Part shown: positions 46,320-58,623 of the stretch, one piece after another
Numbering within the stretch: the first letter of the stretch is position 1
Layout of the letters: every line of letters begins with the position of its first letter
DNA from: Cavia porcellus
Taxonomy: Eukaryota; Chordata; Mammalia; Rodentia; Caviidae
Length of the DNA: 64,000 bases
Assembly (NCBI RefSeq): GCF_034190915.1
Contig: NW_026947506.1
Coordinates: forward strand, 33,583,748-33,647,747
Direction: 5' to 3'
Made by a program: the position numbers and the translations under genes
The notes under the pieces: model-generated
The model's database searches: none
Seen by the model: the letters and a program-made list of their open reading frames with translations, nothing else
Told to the model about the DNA's origin: nothing

Positions 46320-46690
46320 TGTGTTAGGTGTAGCTGCCATGACAAGACACAATTTCTTTTCTCATAGTTAGGAAGGGAGCAAGTCCAAGAGCAAGATGCT
46401 GGTTAGGTTGGTTGCTCGTCAGCGCTCTGTTTGGTATGAAGATAGCCACCTCTCTGTGTCCTTAACAACTTTTCCTTAATCATGTGGGCAGGGGAGAGGA
46501 GAACTCTCAAGTTCTCTGGTCTCTCTCCTTTTAGGGAACTAATTTCATTAAAGAGGCTCCATCTTCATGGCCACATCTAAACCTGGCTACTTTTTAAAAA
46601 GTAAAAAGGCCTCATCTCCAGATATCATCAAACTGGAGATGACTTCAAACAAATGAATTGAAGATGGACACATACATTCAGACCTTAAGA
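46320..46690 (-). mobile_element. ancient MaLR-like LTR, antisense
   Basis: Plus strand begins TGTGTTAGGTGTAGCTGCCA, the complement of a ...CTAACACA LTR end. It continues with antisense MaLR phrases GGCCACATCTAAACC and CCTCATCTCCAGATATCATC-A near the other end. Confidence 0.55.
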
Positions 46691-47515
46691 ACATCTTATG
46701 TGTTATGTCTGATACATTGATGAAGTTGATATATTTTAGTTTTTAAGATTGCATTTATACATCTTCTGGAGAAAAAAAATCCACACTTGTTGGCAATGGG
46801 CAGTGGCTTTTAATTTTTCAAGGTGAAAAAATAGAGAAAGAATACATTTTTATTAAATAAGTACTTCAAAAAGATCATCTTCATAAAGGAAATCTAGAGG
46901 AAGGTATGGTGTTGTACTTATTGATAGCATTCAAATTCTTCAAGTTTTCTTTGTTCTTTTAAAGTTAGGGAGATGAATTAAAAATAGACTTTCTACTCTA
47001 TCATGTATCATTGAAACCCAAAACACAATAGCATTTGTCTTGTTATAAAACAGGACACTGAAATCTATTATTTATTTTTTGTAGAGCTGTGAGTTCCAGT
47101 GTGAGGCGCATGAATAGCCAGCAGAAACAGGAGATGAGGCTTTTCATTTCTGCTTAGTGCTTCCCGTGTGACCCTGGCCACCAGTAACTCAGGTGGCTGC
47201 TTTTTGTCTGAGTGTGTTCACTTGAACTGTGTTCTAAAGGTAAAGAAGGAAAGGGGAAAATGAGGGAAACCGCAACTCTGACCACATTTCAGAACAGGTT
47301 TCAAAGTGTAATTAGAGAAAGTTGCATTATTTCTAGCTTTGGATAAGATTTTCAGTCAAACCAGGTATACTTGGGATCTCTTACAGGTCATTATAAATAA
47401 TGCAGAATGATGCTGCTGTGCTATATAGATTTCTCCTTTATGGATATTACCTCCAAAGAGGCCCTTTTAGGTTCACCATTGCTTAAGGAGTTCTGATGTA
47501 GGCCTTACCTGTGTA
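46691..47515. other. unassigned DNA
   Basis: No supported gene or repeat. Confidence 0.5.
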
Positions 47516-48899
47516 GACTTCTGAGACGACTGCTCATCTGCCTCTGAGCTTGTTGGGGGCAAGCAGGAGGAGCTGCACAACTGTCTGGTGAGAGAAAACT
47601 TGCCTTCTCCCGGGATCAATGATGCAAAGACCACAAAGCAGAAAAGTCTCAGTTTATACCTGGATAACGCTTGGAGATGTTTTGTTCCTTGGTATGTTGG
47701 TCTTTTAAGGAAATGATCCAGTTCATAGATATCAGGACCTCAGCTAGTCAGCTAGTAACTTCCTTATATGAATATTGTATTTTGTGTGTGCTATAATAAA
47801 CCTTCTAGTATCTCTAACTTGATAGAGAAAAAACAGACCATGGTCAATACCATCATTTTTTACACACAAAGCACTACTTATTCCCCTGCTGATTATGTGA
47901 TTGTTTTGTTTGTGTTAATCCATAAATAAAAGTATTTAATTTTTCCTGAGAAACTAGAGCTTATATATTTTGTTCCTGATGCTGCTTTGATTCAGAGGAC
48001 AGATGTTTACTTTTAAACTATACATAGTCTCTGCAAAGCAAAAGTCAGCTGTTGTTTGCTGAGAATGCATGAATCTGTCCTTGTGGAATATCTTTAATTT
48101 CCTTGGAGCTGGCTGGACAACTGAAGGAAGAGTAGGCTTTGGTGTGCATCCCTTTTCCCTTCCTGTGTTGCTGAAATTCAGCATTGTTCACTACAGTCAC
48201 CTCCTGACATTACCTAGTATCCAACCTACCTTGCACTGACAGGGCAGGAAACAAATTTTCTGGGGCTGGCATGCTCAGAGATGTCCCCTGCCCCTGAGTT
48301 ATTCTAGTTGAAATCCACGTTCCACAGTCTGGTTTCCCAGACCTCCTGCAACCTGCAACCCTGCCATTAGTCATGCTTTCACTCTTTTATCCTTACACTG
48401 CATTGCAAATCATCTCAGTTTCTATAATAATGAGAGTAACTAATTGCAGCACTCCAGGGTTGGGCCTACCACTTATTCCACTTCATAGATAAGGTAGCAG
48501 AGACTTGGATAGGTATCCAGTGCAAGGTGCTACCTGAAGTCAGAGTGCTGGATGGGTCTAGGCTGACTGTGGTGCTTTGGGCCTAGGCGTGATGCTGCTT
48601 AGCTGCCTTGGACTTCATGGGTTCTTACAGGTTTTTCTGCCTTGCAAGCTGTTCCAATCTCATTCTTCTTAGCAGCTGTTCCTATCCCCATTGTAACCTT
48701 CTGTGCAGTGGGTGCTTAGTAAGAGTTCCACTCCCCCAGTAGAACTCTTTCATCCCTGTGCTCTGTATCAGACCTATCCATGTCAGACATTGTGCTAACA
48801 GCTTTTCATATTTGCAAAGTGAAAGGGACATAAACTGAGAAGTGCATTCCTGCAGAGCCTTGAGAGGAACCTGTTCTGTCCTTTACAAATAAAGAAACT

Positions 48900-49030
48900 G
48901 CCTTGTATTATGTTTTTGTATGTCACATTGTCCTCCAACCATGTTAAAAGCTTCTTGAGGGCAGAAACTACACTTTCTTCATTTCCCATGTTCCCAGTCA
49001 ACTCCTAAAATGTCCATATATTAAAGAGGC
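48900..49030 (+). repeat. L2 LINE 3' end
   Basis: CCATGTTAAAAGCTTCTTGA-GGGCAGAAACTACACTTTC and CCCATGTTCCCAGTC follow the L2 tail pattern. Confidence 0.6.
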
Positions 49031-49708
49031 CTGCAGTGATTCCACTGCTAGAATCAGCTGAAAGGAAATCTAAAGCTGTTAGAGAGAAATGATCACAAAA
49101 AGCAAAAGCTGAGCGAGGGAGTAAAACAGATTCTTTTGACTCAATGTACTGTGACAAGAGGGTTAGTGGAATTTCCTTCTTTCCGTCCCTCTCTACCTTT
49201 TTAGCATTTATCTTACATTTTACCCTTGTAGTTCACATTACTTTTCCCTTAACATAGGGGCTTTATAAAAGTTTTTTAGTAACATTCTGAGAGTTCAAGA
49301 ACTCGTAATTCCAGCCCTCATTATAATATAGCAAATAAAGAAAACAGAATATACTTCAGTTTTCCTGGCTGGACCATTGGGGTTTCCCAGAGCAGCCCTG
49401 CCTCAGATGTATCTAGCACTGATTGTGGCCACAGCCTTATTACTGTGGCACTTAGTATTGCTGGGTACAGAACTGCACACATAGGGAAGAATTGTGGCGG
49501 ATATGTAAATCACATAGAGAATGTTCATATATCTAGAAATATGCAAGTTTGCTACAGATCATGTTCTCTTTTGATACTCAAGCCTAATCCTAAAGAAGAG
49601 TGGTTTTGGTCTGAGGGAGAAGCATTTTAATGAAGCCACTCATATTTAAGATTGTGAGCAAATCAGTGTAAATGCTCACCAAACCTCAGATTGTTTCTTA
49701 TATTTTAG

Positions 49709-49795
49709 GCCCTGATTGTAGCCCGTCAGACCGTATATCAACCTGACCTTGTTTACAGCTTGCAGACTAATGAGGATTATCATTTATGCCTGAAA
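49709..49795 (+). CDS. candidate internal coding exon, gene unknown
   Basis: An 87-nt segment follows a strong acceptor (TTGTTTCTTATATTTTAG, ending 49708) and precedes the donor GTATGTAAA (49796). Only the phase-0 frame is open, giving 29 residues beginning ALIVARQTVYQPDLVY and ending DYHLCLK; the other two frames have early stops. The length is a multiple of three, as for a symmetric exon. It does not resemble any interspersed repeat in the window, and its base composition is more balanced than its AT-rich flanks. I cannot link it to a known protein. No other exon of the same quality was found, so if real it belongs to a gene with introns longer than tens of kb, or to an alternative or non-coding transcript. 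A chance combination of splice-like signals remains possible. Confidence 0.4.
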
Positions 49796-49799
49796 GTAT

Positions 49800-51430
49800 G
49801 TAAATTTGCCAGTTCTTCTCTACAGTAACATTCTCCATCTTTCTGGGAATAGACTGCTTTTTTAGTAAACAAATTTTCAGTTTATTATGTTACCATTTAG
49901 AAACTTTCTTCTTCTAGTGCCAAATTAATCTTAAAGATTACTGCTTATAAAGAATATTTTATTTACCTTGAAATCAGATTCTGTTTAGAGCATTAGAGTA
50001 CATAGGAAGTCAGCAATCATCCTTAGAAATATGTGAGGAAGAACAGTGAGGTACACATTAGTATTTATTTGTTTTAGAGGTTGCTTGTAGTAGTCAGGAC
50101 ACTAATACTTGTACAACTCACTGAGTAGCTGTTATGTGCATTGGTGTCTATGGGAAACTTTTTTTTTAAATTCAGGAAGGAATAACATAAACTTAGACTT
50201 CTGAGTCTCTGCACTTTGGAAGGAGAAATAAAACAAATATAAAATAAGAGGCAAGAATTCTAAGTGCATTCTTAGAGATGTAGGATGCATCAGAAGGCAT
50301 GGCAGGGAGATGTCCCTGGGCTTCAGGGTCAGGTAACATCTGCAGTACCAGAACTTAGTCATGGAGAAAAGATGGCAGGCATTTCATGTTAAGGGAACCA
50401 TTTGAGCAGGGGACAGTATGGGACTCTCACAGGGCAGTGAGAAGTTTAGTTTGGTTTGAGTAAAGGTCACATGCTACCACCAGGAGTGGAAAGGTCTGGT
50501 TTGGGATCAGACTTCACCTCTATCCTTTACTATTCTAGGAGGGAACCCAATGTCCCCCTAAGATATTTGACTACGGAGAAGTTACTAGTTTGTATTGCAA
50601 AGGAAATAAATAGATTTGAATAATTTCTCCCAAAGTGTGTTTTGCAAACTAGTTTTGGGATATTATAAGCTAAAGAACTTTTTTTTTTACCTACGTCTGG
50701 GAAATAAACAGGACTTTGTTATCAGACTTCTTAGAGCCTTAGTGTGCGTTATGACTTTTTGGAGGTAGATATACCATATGTCATTTCTATATGTTATAGT
50801 AGAATCTGAATTGGACACAGACCTGGTTTGTTTTGTTGGAGTCCCTTGACATTATTTGTGTTTTCAAGGTATCACTTGCCTAGTGTTCTCTGCATAATAA
50901 AATCCCCATCCTTTCATAGAACCACATAACCTGCCACCCTGGGCTCTGTTCATGATTAAGTTGTCCTTCCATTTCTGGGCTTATAGAAAATGCTGTGGCC
51001 ACATAGTTCCTGAGCTGCCACATAAGAGAGGGGTGGATGGTACACCTAAAGGTCCTGGGAGAGTTAGGTCCGTGAGAGGTGAGCCTTGATTGATTAAAAA
51101 CAAAAATGGGAGAGTGCCAGGGCCATGGATGTCCCATCCTTCTTCTATGGACTGCTCAAATGCATGCTTTCTCCTGAGTACTCCACAGAGAAGTCACATA
51201 AGCCTGAGCTTATCCCCTAAGTAGCCTAAAGTGTCTTTGGATTTGTGTCATTGCTGCATTCTGAGTGGCCAAATACCTCATCTCTATTTCTTTATCTCAT
51301 TCTGGATTAGCTTGCACTTCCAAATAAAACGACACAGTTATTCTTTGCCTCGGGCTCTGATTTCTGGAGCACCTGAGCAAGGACACTGAACACATGAAAC
51401 ATTTGTGTACTAGGACTCAATTTGGAAAAT
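49800..51430. other. unassigned DNA
   Basis: No further exon or named repeat could be supported downstream of the candidate exon. Confidence 0.45.
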
Positions 51431-51439
51431 GGCAGGCTA

Positions 51440-51500
51440 ACTAGGGAAATCAAGTGTTACAAACAACCAGTTTTGCAATAATTCACACAAGAAATAGAGT
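51440..51500. repeat. dispersed repeat of unknown family, copy 1
   Basis: AGGGAAATCAAG...CCAGTTTTGCARTAATTCA is shared in the same order with 53035-53090. Confidence 0.6.
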
Positions 51501-53030
51501 GAATAAAAAGGACAGGAAATGTCTAGTAGAAAGCTGATAAGATGAATCAGAACTTAGACTAGAAGAACTGGAGGTAATAATTTAGTGGAAATCTTCTAGA
51601 GGCAGTTGACTAAAGGATAAGATATAGATAGTTATGCCACTGGGGAAGTTTGATAGAAAAAGATGCGAGGTAACAGCACTTATGCCAGAAAAATAAAAGA
51701 AGAATTATCAATGGGCTGATCTGGAAGCAGGAGCAGAGTCTCAGGGGACAGAGAACAACTGAGGACATGGGGGAGGAAATTGATCAGGGCCCACATTTGT
51801 TAATGTGTGGCTGCTGGTGAGTGAAACACAACAGTAGGCGATGAGCACTGAGTAGGTAAAGTGGAGGTGTGTAGGTGACACAAAACTCTGAAGTTGGGTA
51901 AAGAGGGAGTATGTGACAGCTAGTACATTAAGGCTAACTAAAGGGCAAGAGAGATGGAATAGAAAAAACTCTAAAAATTGAATTACACCTTTTCCTCCAA
52001 GAGTGTGGTATAATTTTTGTTGGTGGGGAAATAAATCTTTTTTTTTCCCCTCTGTCTTTAACTTTCAGAGACATTGTGGCAAAAGAATTAGAAGGAAGGC
52101 TGACATTTTGGAGCCTGTACCATATCTTTGTTGCTAAAAGAAGCAGAGTACATGACTCTTTGATTTGGAAAAAATATTAATGAACTTTTGGATATGCAAG
52201 TATGGGCTCCAGCTGTGATTGGGTGAAAGAAAGCTAAATTGCTGTGCTAAACAAAATAAGTGGAATTGATTTTGTGGTTAGGTTTGGCTTAGGAGAGAAA
52301 CTGGGTGATACAGGGAGTTATTAGAGGGACAGAAGGAAACTTCCCCACAGCTTCACTTTAATTGAGGAGTGCCACACACACAGATTCCTTGGAGGACTGA
52401 CTTGGGTAGGACACGAGAGGGAAGAAATTAAGTCACATGCATTGAACTAGGTTTTACTGGGCAACACAAAAAATGAAAGAACCTATCATGGGCTGAAAGT
52501 TGTCAGTGGGAACCAGTAAGTCCCACTGATGTGAGAATGTGTCATTTGGAAATTAACAAAACCAAAGAAGATTGGTATCCCTACAATATATGTCAAAGGA
52601 CAGCAGGAGAATTTTACCAGTTTTCAAGGACAGAGTAACCCTGTCATCTGAGTGTCTTTAGTGTTCTTATGGCTTATAGATAAGGGAGAAGGAGTCACTG
52701 GAGATAGTGCTGCACCTTAGCAGAGAGGTGGCATGGCTAGAGAAGTCTGAGAGTACCTGGATAATAAAATCTTTATTAGAAATTTTAAGCAATAAGGGTC
52801 CAAGAAGTGTTGACTGGCATTGCAGTGTATCAGTTGTCATGATTCCTAGCTCTAGGAAAGAAGAGACCAAGGAAAGGACAATGAGTACAATGAGGTTTAG
52901 CATGGTGGGCATGGACCAAGGTCCTATCAGGGAGGGATTCTTGTTGTATCTGAAAACCTTGCTAAAAGGGCAAGTTAGCTACTCTTTGTTTTGAAAACTC
53001 TTGCTTGTCTGCATATTGAAAAGGAAACAA
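51501..53030. other. unassigned DNA between two repeat copies
   Basis: Purine-rich plus strand, no supported gene. It may belong to one old element bounded by the two related segments. Confidence 0.35.
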
Positions 53031-53034
53031 TTGA

Positions 53035-53090
53035 GGGAAATCAAGCATTAAGAACATCCAGTTTTGCAGTAATTCATACAATTAAGGATT
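53035..53090. repeat. dispersed repeat of unknown family, copy 2
   Basis: Counterpart of 51440-51500, same strand, about 1.6 kb away. Confidence 0.6.
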
Positions 53091-53203
53091 TATCTGTCCA
53101 ATTGATGCTGCAGACAGAGGAGAAATGACAGAGTATAGGAAGATGGCAAGGAATAGTGAAAAGAATTGTTTGGACATTGTGAAATTTTAAGTGTTTGCTC
53201 TTG

Positions 53204-53464
53204 TATTAGTGAGAGTTCTGCCGAGAGATGGAACCAGTAGGGTATCTACATGAGGGTGGGTATAAAGAAACTTATTAGAAGGTATTGGCTCCTGGGATTA
53301 TGGAAGCTGGTAAATTCTTAGGTCTATCATATGCTAACTAGAGACACAGGAAAGTTCATAGTGTTGTTCAATGCCTGAGAGCCAATGCTTGATTCTAGTC
53401 TGACTAAAGGCTACAAGTTCCAAGAACAGGAGAGGATTGATGTTCCAGCTCAAACAGTGAGGCC
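53204..53464. repeat. ancient mammalian repeat, family uncertain
   Basis: TTGTATTAGTGAGAGTTCTG, GGAACCAGTAGGGTATC and TTGGCTCCTGGGATTATGGA resemble a widespread old mammalian element whose name I cannot fix. Confidence 0.4.
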
Positions 53465-53475
53465 AAGGAAGTATA

Positions 53476-53795
53476 TTACATGTGAAAGTATAAACACATT
53501 TTCTATGGAAAATGAGATAATATAGTAGCCATTGTTTGCCATTGTTTGTTTTCTGTTATTTGGTTCTGAATGCCCTGTATACTCTCATTCTCCTGAATGT
53601 TTTTATACCGTTTTGTTATGTTTGATACTATTGTATATGAAGTTACACTTAACTATTTTAAACAAGAGACGTTGTGGTAGTTACTGTTAATTATGGATTG
53701 TCTTCTGGTGAAATACTGTGTTGCTTAGATTGTTCTATTCTGATCTGCTTTGTTATGTCCTTTTATGTCTTAATCTCTTTAAAATTAAAAAAAAA
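53476..53795 (+). mobile_element. L1 insertion, 3' UTR only, early poly(A)
   Basis: Target-site duplication AAGGAAGTATA at 53465-53475 and 53796-53806. The 320-bp body aligns with the L1 3' UTR at about 59540-59735 but ends in poly(A) after TTAATCTCTTTAAAATT. At the corresponding point the longer L1 has an internal A9 tract and goes on for another 220 bp. Confidence 0.8.
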
Positions 53796-53806
53796 AAGGA
53801 AGTATA

Positions 53807-54125
53807 ATCCCAACTTTCTTTGCTTTTTTCCTATTCAGGCCCTAAACAGATTGGATGGTACCATCTATCTATGTTGAAGATGGTCTCCTGCTTCATTTTT
53901 TCTACCTATTCAAATGCTAATCTCTTCCAAAAATACCCTCCCAAACATACCCAGAAATAATGTATTCAGATAACTAGATCTCCAGGCCATATGAAACAAG
54001 CCATCACACTGCTCCTAGACTATTCTTGGATAGAATGTGTACCAGCTTCCAGGTACACATTTGATCTTCCCTTCTGAAGGGATCTTCTGGGACATTGGGT
54101 CAGATCTTCTCCTATGTTCTCTATG
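53807..54125. other. unassigned DNA
   Basis: No supported gene or repeat. Confidence 0.45.
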
Positions 54126-54129
54126 TTCT

Positions 54130-54205
54130 CCTATCTTCTCCGACACAATGTCTTCCATGTACTAAATGTTCAATAAAAATGTGTTGGATGCCTCATTGAT
54201 CCAAT
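54130..54205 (+). repeat. L2 LINE 3' end
   Basis: CCATGTACTAAATGTTCAAT-AAAAATGTGTTGGATG is the L2 terminal motif. Confidence 0.6.
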
Positions 54206-54365
54206 AAACTTATGTCTATGCCAATACAGAATTTTTCTTGAAAAGTTGTGGTAAATCAATTCTTTGTAAATTGAATCTTATTTCAAATGTAGTGGAGATA
54301 TTCAGTATCTTAAGAATCCCTAGTTAAATCTTTTGTAAATTTAATAGTCCTTTTTCTCTGCTGTT

Positions 54366-54425
54366 CTCATTTTACAGATTAGAAATCTGAGTTACTGAGG
54401 AATTAAGTGACTTGTTGTTGTCTGA
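54366..54425 (-). repeat. MIR SINE fragment
   Basis: CATTTTACAGATTAGAAATC, GAGTTACTGAGG and AATTAAGTGACTTG reproduce the antisense MIR end. Confidence 0.65.
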
Positions 54426-54429
54426 TTTT

Positions 54430-55330
54430 CCAGTCAAATATTAAATTTCTTTATAAAGTATATACCTGTTTTTTGGATCAGGAATGACTGAATGAAAAGC
54501 CCAGCTGTGGAATTTATAGCATTAGATTAATAACATCATATTGGTGAAAGTACTTATCTTTGTTCTGCATTTATTAGGTTTGTTTAAATTGAAGCATTAT
54601 TTCAGTAATACTCTAATGGTGTACACTGAAATATTTCATAGTTTATGGCAGGCTAAGAACACAAGCAAATCAAGCATAAAGCTTCTGGTCAAGAAAACTG
54701 CCTTCTAAAAGTCCCCCAGCTCAAAGCATTTCGTTTTTCTTCTCTGACATGGGTACTGATGATGAATGCACCAGATGGGTGCTGGGTCTTGGTGTCATAC
54801 AGGGTATGTTCCTAAATTCACCATTGAAGTGACAAAAATTTTTTTCAGTCAGTAGCTTAATGTTAAGTGTGAGAAAGATGTTGGAAAAGATTTAGTGCAA
54901 CCATTTGACACCTTACTGATTGAATTATTCATTTTAAATTGATCATGTTTTATCAACATTTGTATTGAGTTGATTTAGTTTCTTCTTGCTGTGCTCTTGA
55001 AAGCAATTTATTAGATGTGAGAGTCTTGAGAAAACACTAAAGCTACTTTGGATCACTATTTTGGATGGTTCAAATAAAAGTCAAGGTATGCATCTGATTT
55101 ACTCTCCTTTCTGTTGGTAGTCATTTTAGATGATTTTTCTTTTAAAAGATGATATCAAAATTGTTCATTAAGCTTTTGTTTCATTGTTCATCAAAGCTTT
55201 TGTTAAATTTTGGATTTTAGTGTCTTGATATGGAGCAGTGACTTGAATATAGAGGATAACAGTTAATTTGTATTGGTATTTTCTAACAGCATTTTATATT
55301 TAATTTTTTTTTTACAATATCACCTAAATT
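54430..55330. other. unassigned DNA
   Basis: No supported gene or repeat. Confidence 0.45.
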
Positions 55331-55334
55331 CTTG

Positions 55335-55405
55335 TAACTTAGAGTAGAAACTTTTACACCCATTTGACAAATATGGAACCTGAGACTCAGTGAGGGCCCT
55401 TTGTC
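55335..55405 (-). repeat. MIR SINE fragment
   Basis: CCATTTGACAAATATGGAAC and CTGAGACTCAGTGAGG fit the antisense MIR end. Confidence 0.5.
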
Positions 55406-55409
55406 ATCA

Positions 55410-56330
55410 GTGTATACACTCTTCCCCCTCACCAGCCCTCCTCCCTGGCTGTGGTTCTTGCTGACCAACACTCCTGCTGCATGCCTTCCTGTGACTTTTA
55501 GTTATCACGTATATTACTGTAGACTGCTATAACCATTTTTTGGGTGAAAATGTTATATTTTTTTACATGATGATCTCTTGAATAAACATTCTGCTTGACC
55601 AATAAGAAAAGCATGAATAGGTGGAATCATTAGATTATCTGATCTCTCAATCTTTGTGTATATCATTTTCTACTTAGAAGTATGTGCTTAATGAGCTATG
55701 TGGTGTGATGCCAGGATATACAAAAAAGTTACAGTGACTTGAAAGTTTGTTTTCATGGTAGCATGGATATAAATGGTAGTGGACAGAGCATAAGCTGTTC
55801 ATGGATTGTAAACTTCAGAACCCAAACTGAAAAGTGTAACTTAGAGCAGGAAGCTTCAGGTTGTGCTCCCAAATGTTGTGAGTGTCTGTTCAGTGTTTTC
55901 ACGCATTATGGGTATCCTTGAGTAAAAGATAAATTTTAATGCATTTTAAATAAAGAAATGATAAATTCCAACTTTTACTTTCTTTCCTGTTCCTAATTTC
56001 TTTACTGTTCTTTAGTAAGTTGAAATATAAATCAATAGTACTATAAACAAAATACACAGAGAAGGCAGATTATGGATAAAGTAGAAAATCAGACTGTAGA
56101 ACAGGGTTTATTATTCTTACGTTACATAGCAAATTTAATGAAATAAACTATACCCAAAACCAAGCCAACAATTTAAATATTCTGTTTAGCATCTAAAAAA
56201 TGAATACCAATAAGATTGGAATCACCAAGTTGTAATAATTTCTGGTTTTATACAAGAGATCTGTTAATGAAAATTAAATGCCCTTTGAAGAACATTTAGT
56301 TTTGAGTAACTATGTATGGTGTTCTGTAGT
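55410..56330. other. unassigned DNA
   Basis: No supported gene or repeat. Confidence 0.45.
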
Positions 56331-56332
56331 TC

Positions 56333-56502
56333 CTTTCAGTGCCTCTCATCTTTAGCTGAACATTGAAATCCCACGGGAGGCTTGAAAGATACTAATGACA
56401 GAGCCTCACCTCTGGACAAGCAGATTTGATTGGTCTTGGGCAAGGGCTGTCAGCATTTTTAAAAATGTCCCAGGAGATGCTAAGGATATTCAAAGGCATG
56501 AA
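56333..56502 (+). repeat. MER5A-like hAT DNA transposon relic
   Basis: CTTTAGCTGAACATTGAAATC, CGGGAGGCTTGAAAGATAC, GAGCCTCACCTCTGGAC (parts), TTGATTGGTCTTGGGCAAGG and CAGGAGATGCTAAGG keep the MER5A order. Confidence 0.75.
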
Positions 56503-56504
56503 CA

Positions 56505-58550
56505 ATTGTTTATATTATAATCATTCTTCAATCTTATTTGTTTTTTTAAAGGTATTCTGTATTTTAACATTTTGACTTTCGAGTTGTAATATTCCAAGGA
56601 AAGCAGCTCACATCAACTTATAGTCATTTCAAGGTGTTAACCTTTATCTCTACAGTTTTTATGTTTTAGATGGCAATTACTGTAAGGATTACCCTTTTCT
56701 TTTCACAGCATCATAATACTGAGGGCCAGGACCTAAGATTTTGAAATCTCCCTGAAGACTTTTTAAACTGTTCTGAGCCTGCAGGCTATGGCTGGACCGG
56801 CTCTTAATTCTTTACTTTCATCTGAGTGACATGGGAAGAATCCCCTGGGGGAGGCCGCACCATATTAATTCCTTCTTGGATGTCCTTTATGTATCAACCC
56901 AGCAGCCTTGGCATTGGGCACCCTGTGAAAGTCATAAAATTAAAGAAATATTTTGCAGTGGCTGTATATGCTGACATTCAGAAAAACAAATCATGATAAT
57001 AGCTGGGGCTTCTTCTTTTGGAACACCAGCCAAAGATAAGGTGTATTTCTTGGTAGAATTTGCAGCAAGTGTAGTGTGCACTGATGGCTGGAGATGTGTT
57101 AATGATCACAATGGGGACACAGCAACTGGATATTGTTGGTAATAACTATGTTTGTTCGGTGAGTGTACATGCATTGTTTTCCTTTGCGTTTCAGACATTA
57201 GGCTCATTTTTAAAAATGTTTGAAAAATGTGTACAAAGAAAGACTTTTATTGAATCTCAAACTTTGATAGGTTGTTAGGATCAGATTTAATAAACCTGGT
57301 GTGAGGTACAAAGCTTGAAGGGATAGCTGTACATAAATTTTGACTAAAGGTTGCTTTTGGTGCCCCGATACAGAGTACAGTCAAAGCTATTGATACATAG
57401 AAACAAATGAATATATTTTACTATTTGTGGAAATTAGAGTTTTGAAACTAGAAAGGCCTGTGTATCACTGTCTGCTCTATTTTTAGAAGTAATGGAGGAA
57501 GTATTTCAACCTGATTAGTGCCTGTGGAGTGAGGAATTTCTTAGTATTTGACTGACCACCTGCTGATACTTTATTTCCTTAGAGCTCCTCAAGTCATTAT
57601 AAGAATCACCCAACAGTTTGAAATCAAAATGATGTCTCACTATAAAATGTCAGCTATCTATCGTAAAAGATTATACACCATTTTAAAATATAATTGCTAC
57701 TCCCCCATCATACAGTCAAACATTTCAGAATAACAAATTCTTGTAAAATGGGAAGGTGCATTTAAGGTTCAGGCATTGCACATTTGAAAAACTGCCTTCT
57801 GCTTTAAATCTTTTAATAGTCCACATAATTATAACTTTTCTCACTGCCCTTTTCTTCTCTCTACCTCCTGGTCATTTCTTGCGACATTTTAATGATGTTG
57901 TTTGTGTGTTGCTGCTGATGAATTCTGCCAAGTGTAGGTTATTTATTTATTTTTCCCTGAGCTGCGTTTTATCCTCTGTTTACTTTTCTTGGTGTTCTGT
58001 TTCCTTTCTTAACTGCTCCCAGACCTTCCTTTCCATGCCATTGTATAATGCACAGCAGGCTAGTGAAGCATGGGTCTCTTGCTGTGAGAATCCTGCATAG
58101 GTAAATGTCACTGCTTCATACAAAGAAGAAGTTGGCTAGATCTTACTGTAGCACATGGGAAACAGCATAGATGGCCACATCTTAACACTGTCTGATTATC
58201 AGGAAGTATATACTTGCTATCTGTTTTTGAAACATTGAAACTTGCCTTACCTGTTAACACTTTTGAGGTGAAGGTGAAGACTAGCTGATAGATAAGTTAG
58301 AGTCTATGTGTCTTCTTATCCCCACCCCAGTTACAGGGTATTGGGAAATGCAGATGAGTATTTAGGACAAGATCATTACCTGTAAAGACATTGTTGACAC
58401 AGGAGAAACATGGGTAGTGACTGGAGCTTAATGGAAATACAGAAGAGAATCCCAGCTCTATCTTACCTATTGGTGAGAGTGAGTTGATGTGACGTCTGGG
58501 ATGACAAACTAAAGTGCTAGACCTTTGGGGGAAAGGGGCAGTAATGAGGA
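56505..58550. other. unassigned DNA
   Basis: The 114-codon frame at 57756-58100 is rich in F, L and S from T-rich DNA and is not accepted as a gene. No named repeat seen. Confidence 0.45.
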
Positions 58551-58554
58551 TTAA

Positions 58555-58592
58555 GACCAGGGCCTTCACACCGAGCTGCATCCCCAGCGGTA
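58555..58592 (-). repeat. tRNA-derived SINE head remnant
   Basis: GACCAGGGCCTTCACACCGAG-CTGCATCCCCAGC is the antisense ID head with an internal deletion (parts quoted). It directly precedes the L1 insertion. Confidence 0.5.
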
Positions 58593-58623
58593 TTTTTCAT
58601 ATTTGATTTTGAGAGTGTCCCTA

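Noticed and set aside
57756..58100. 114-codon frame with hydrophobic stretches
   Set aside because: The F/L/S-rich translation comes from T-rich DNA; no signal or family resemblance supports a membrane protein.
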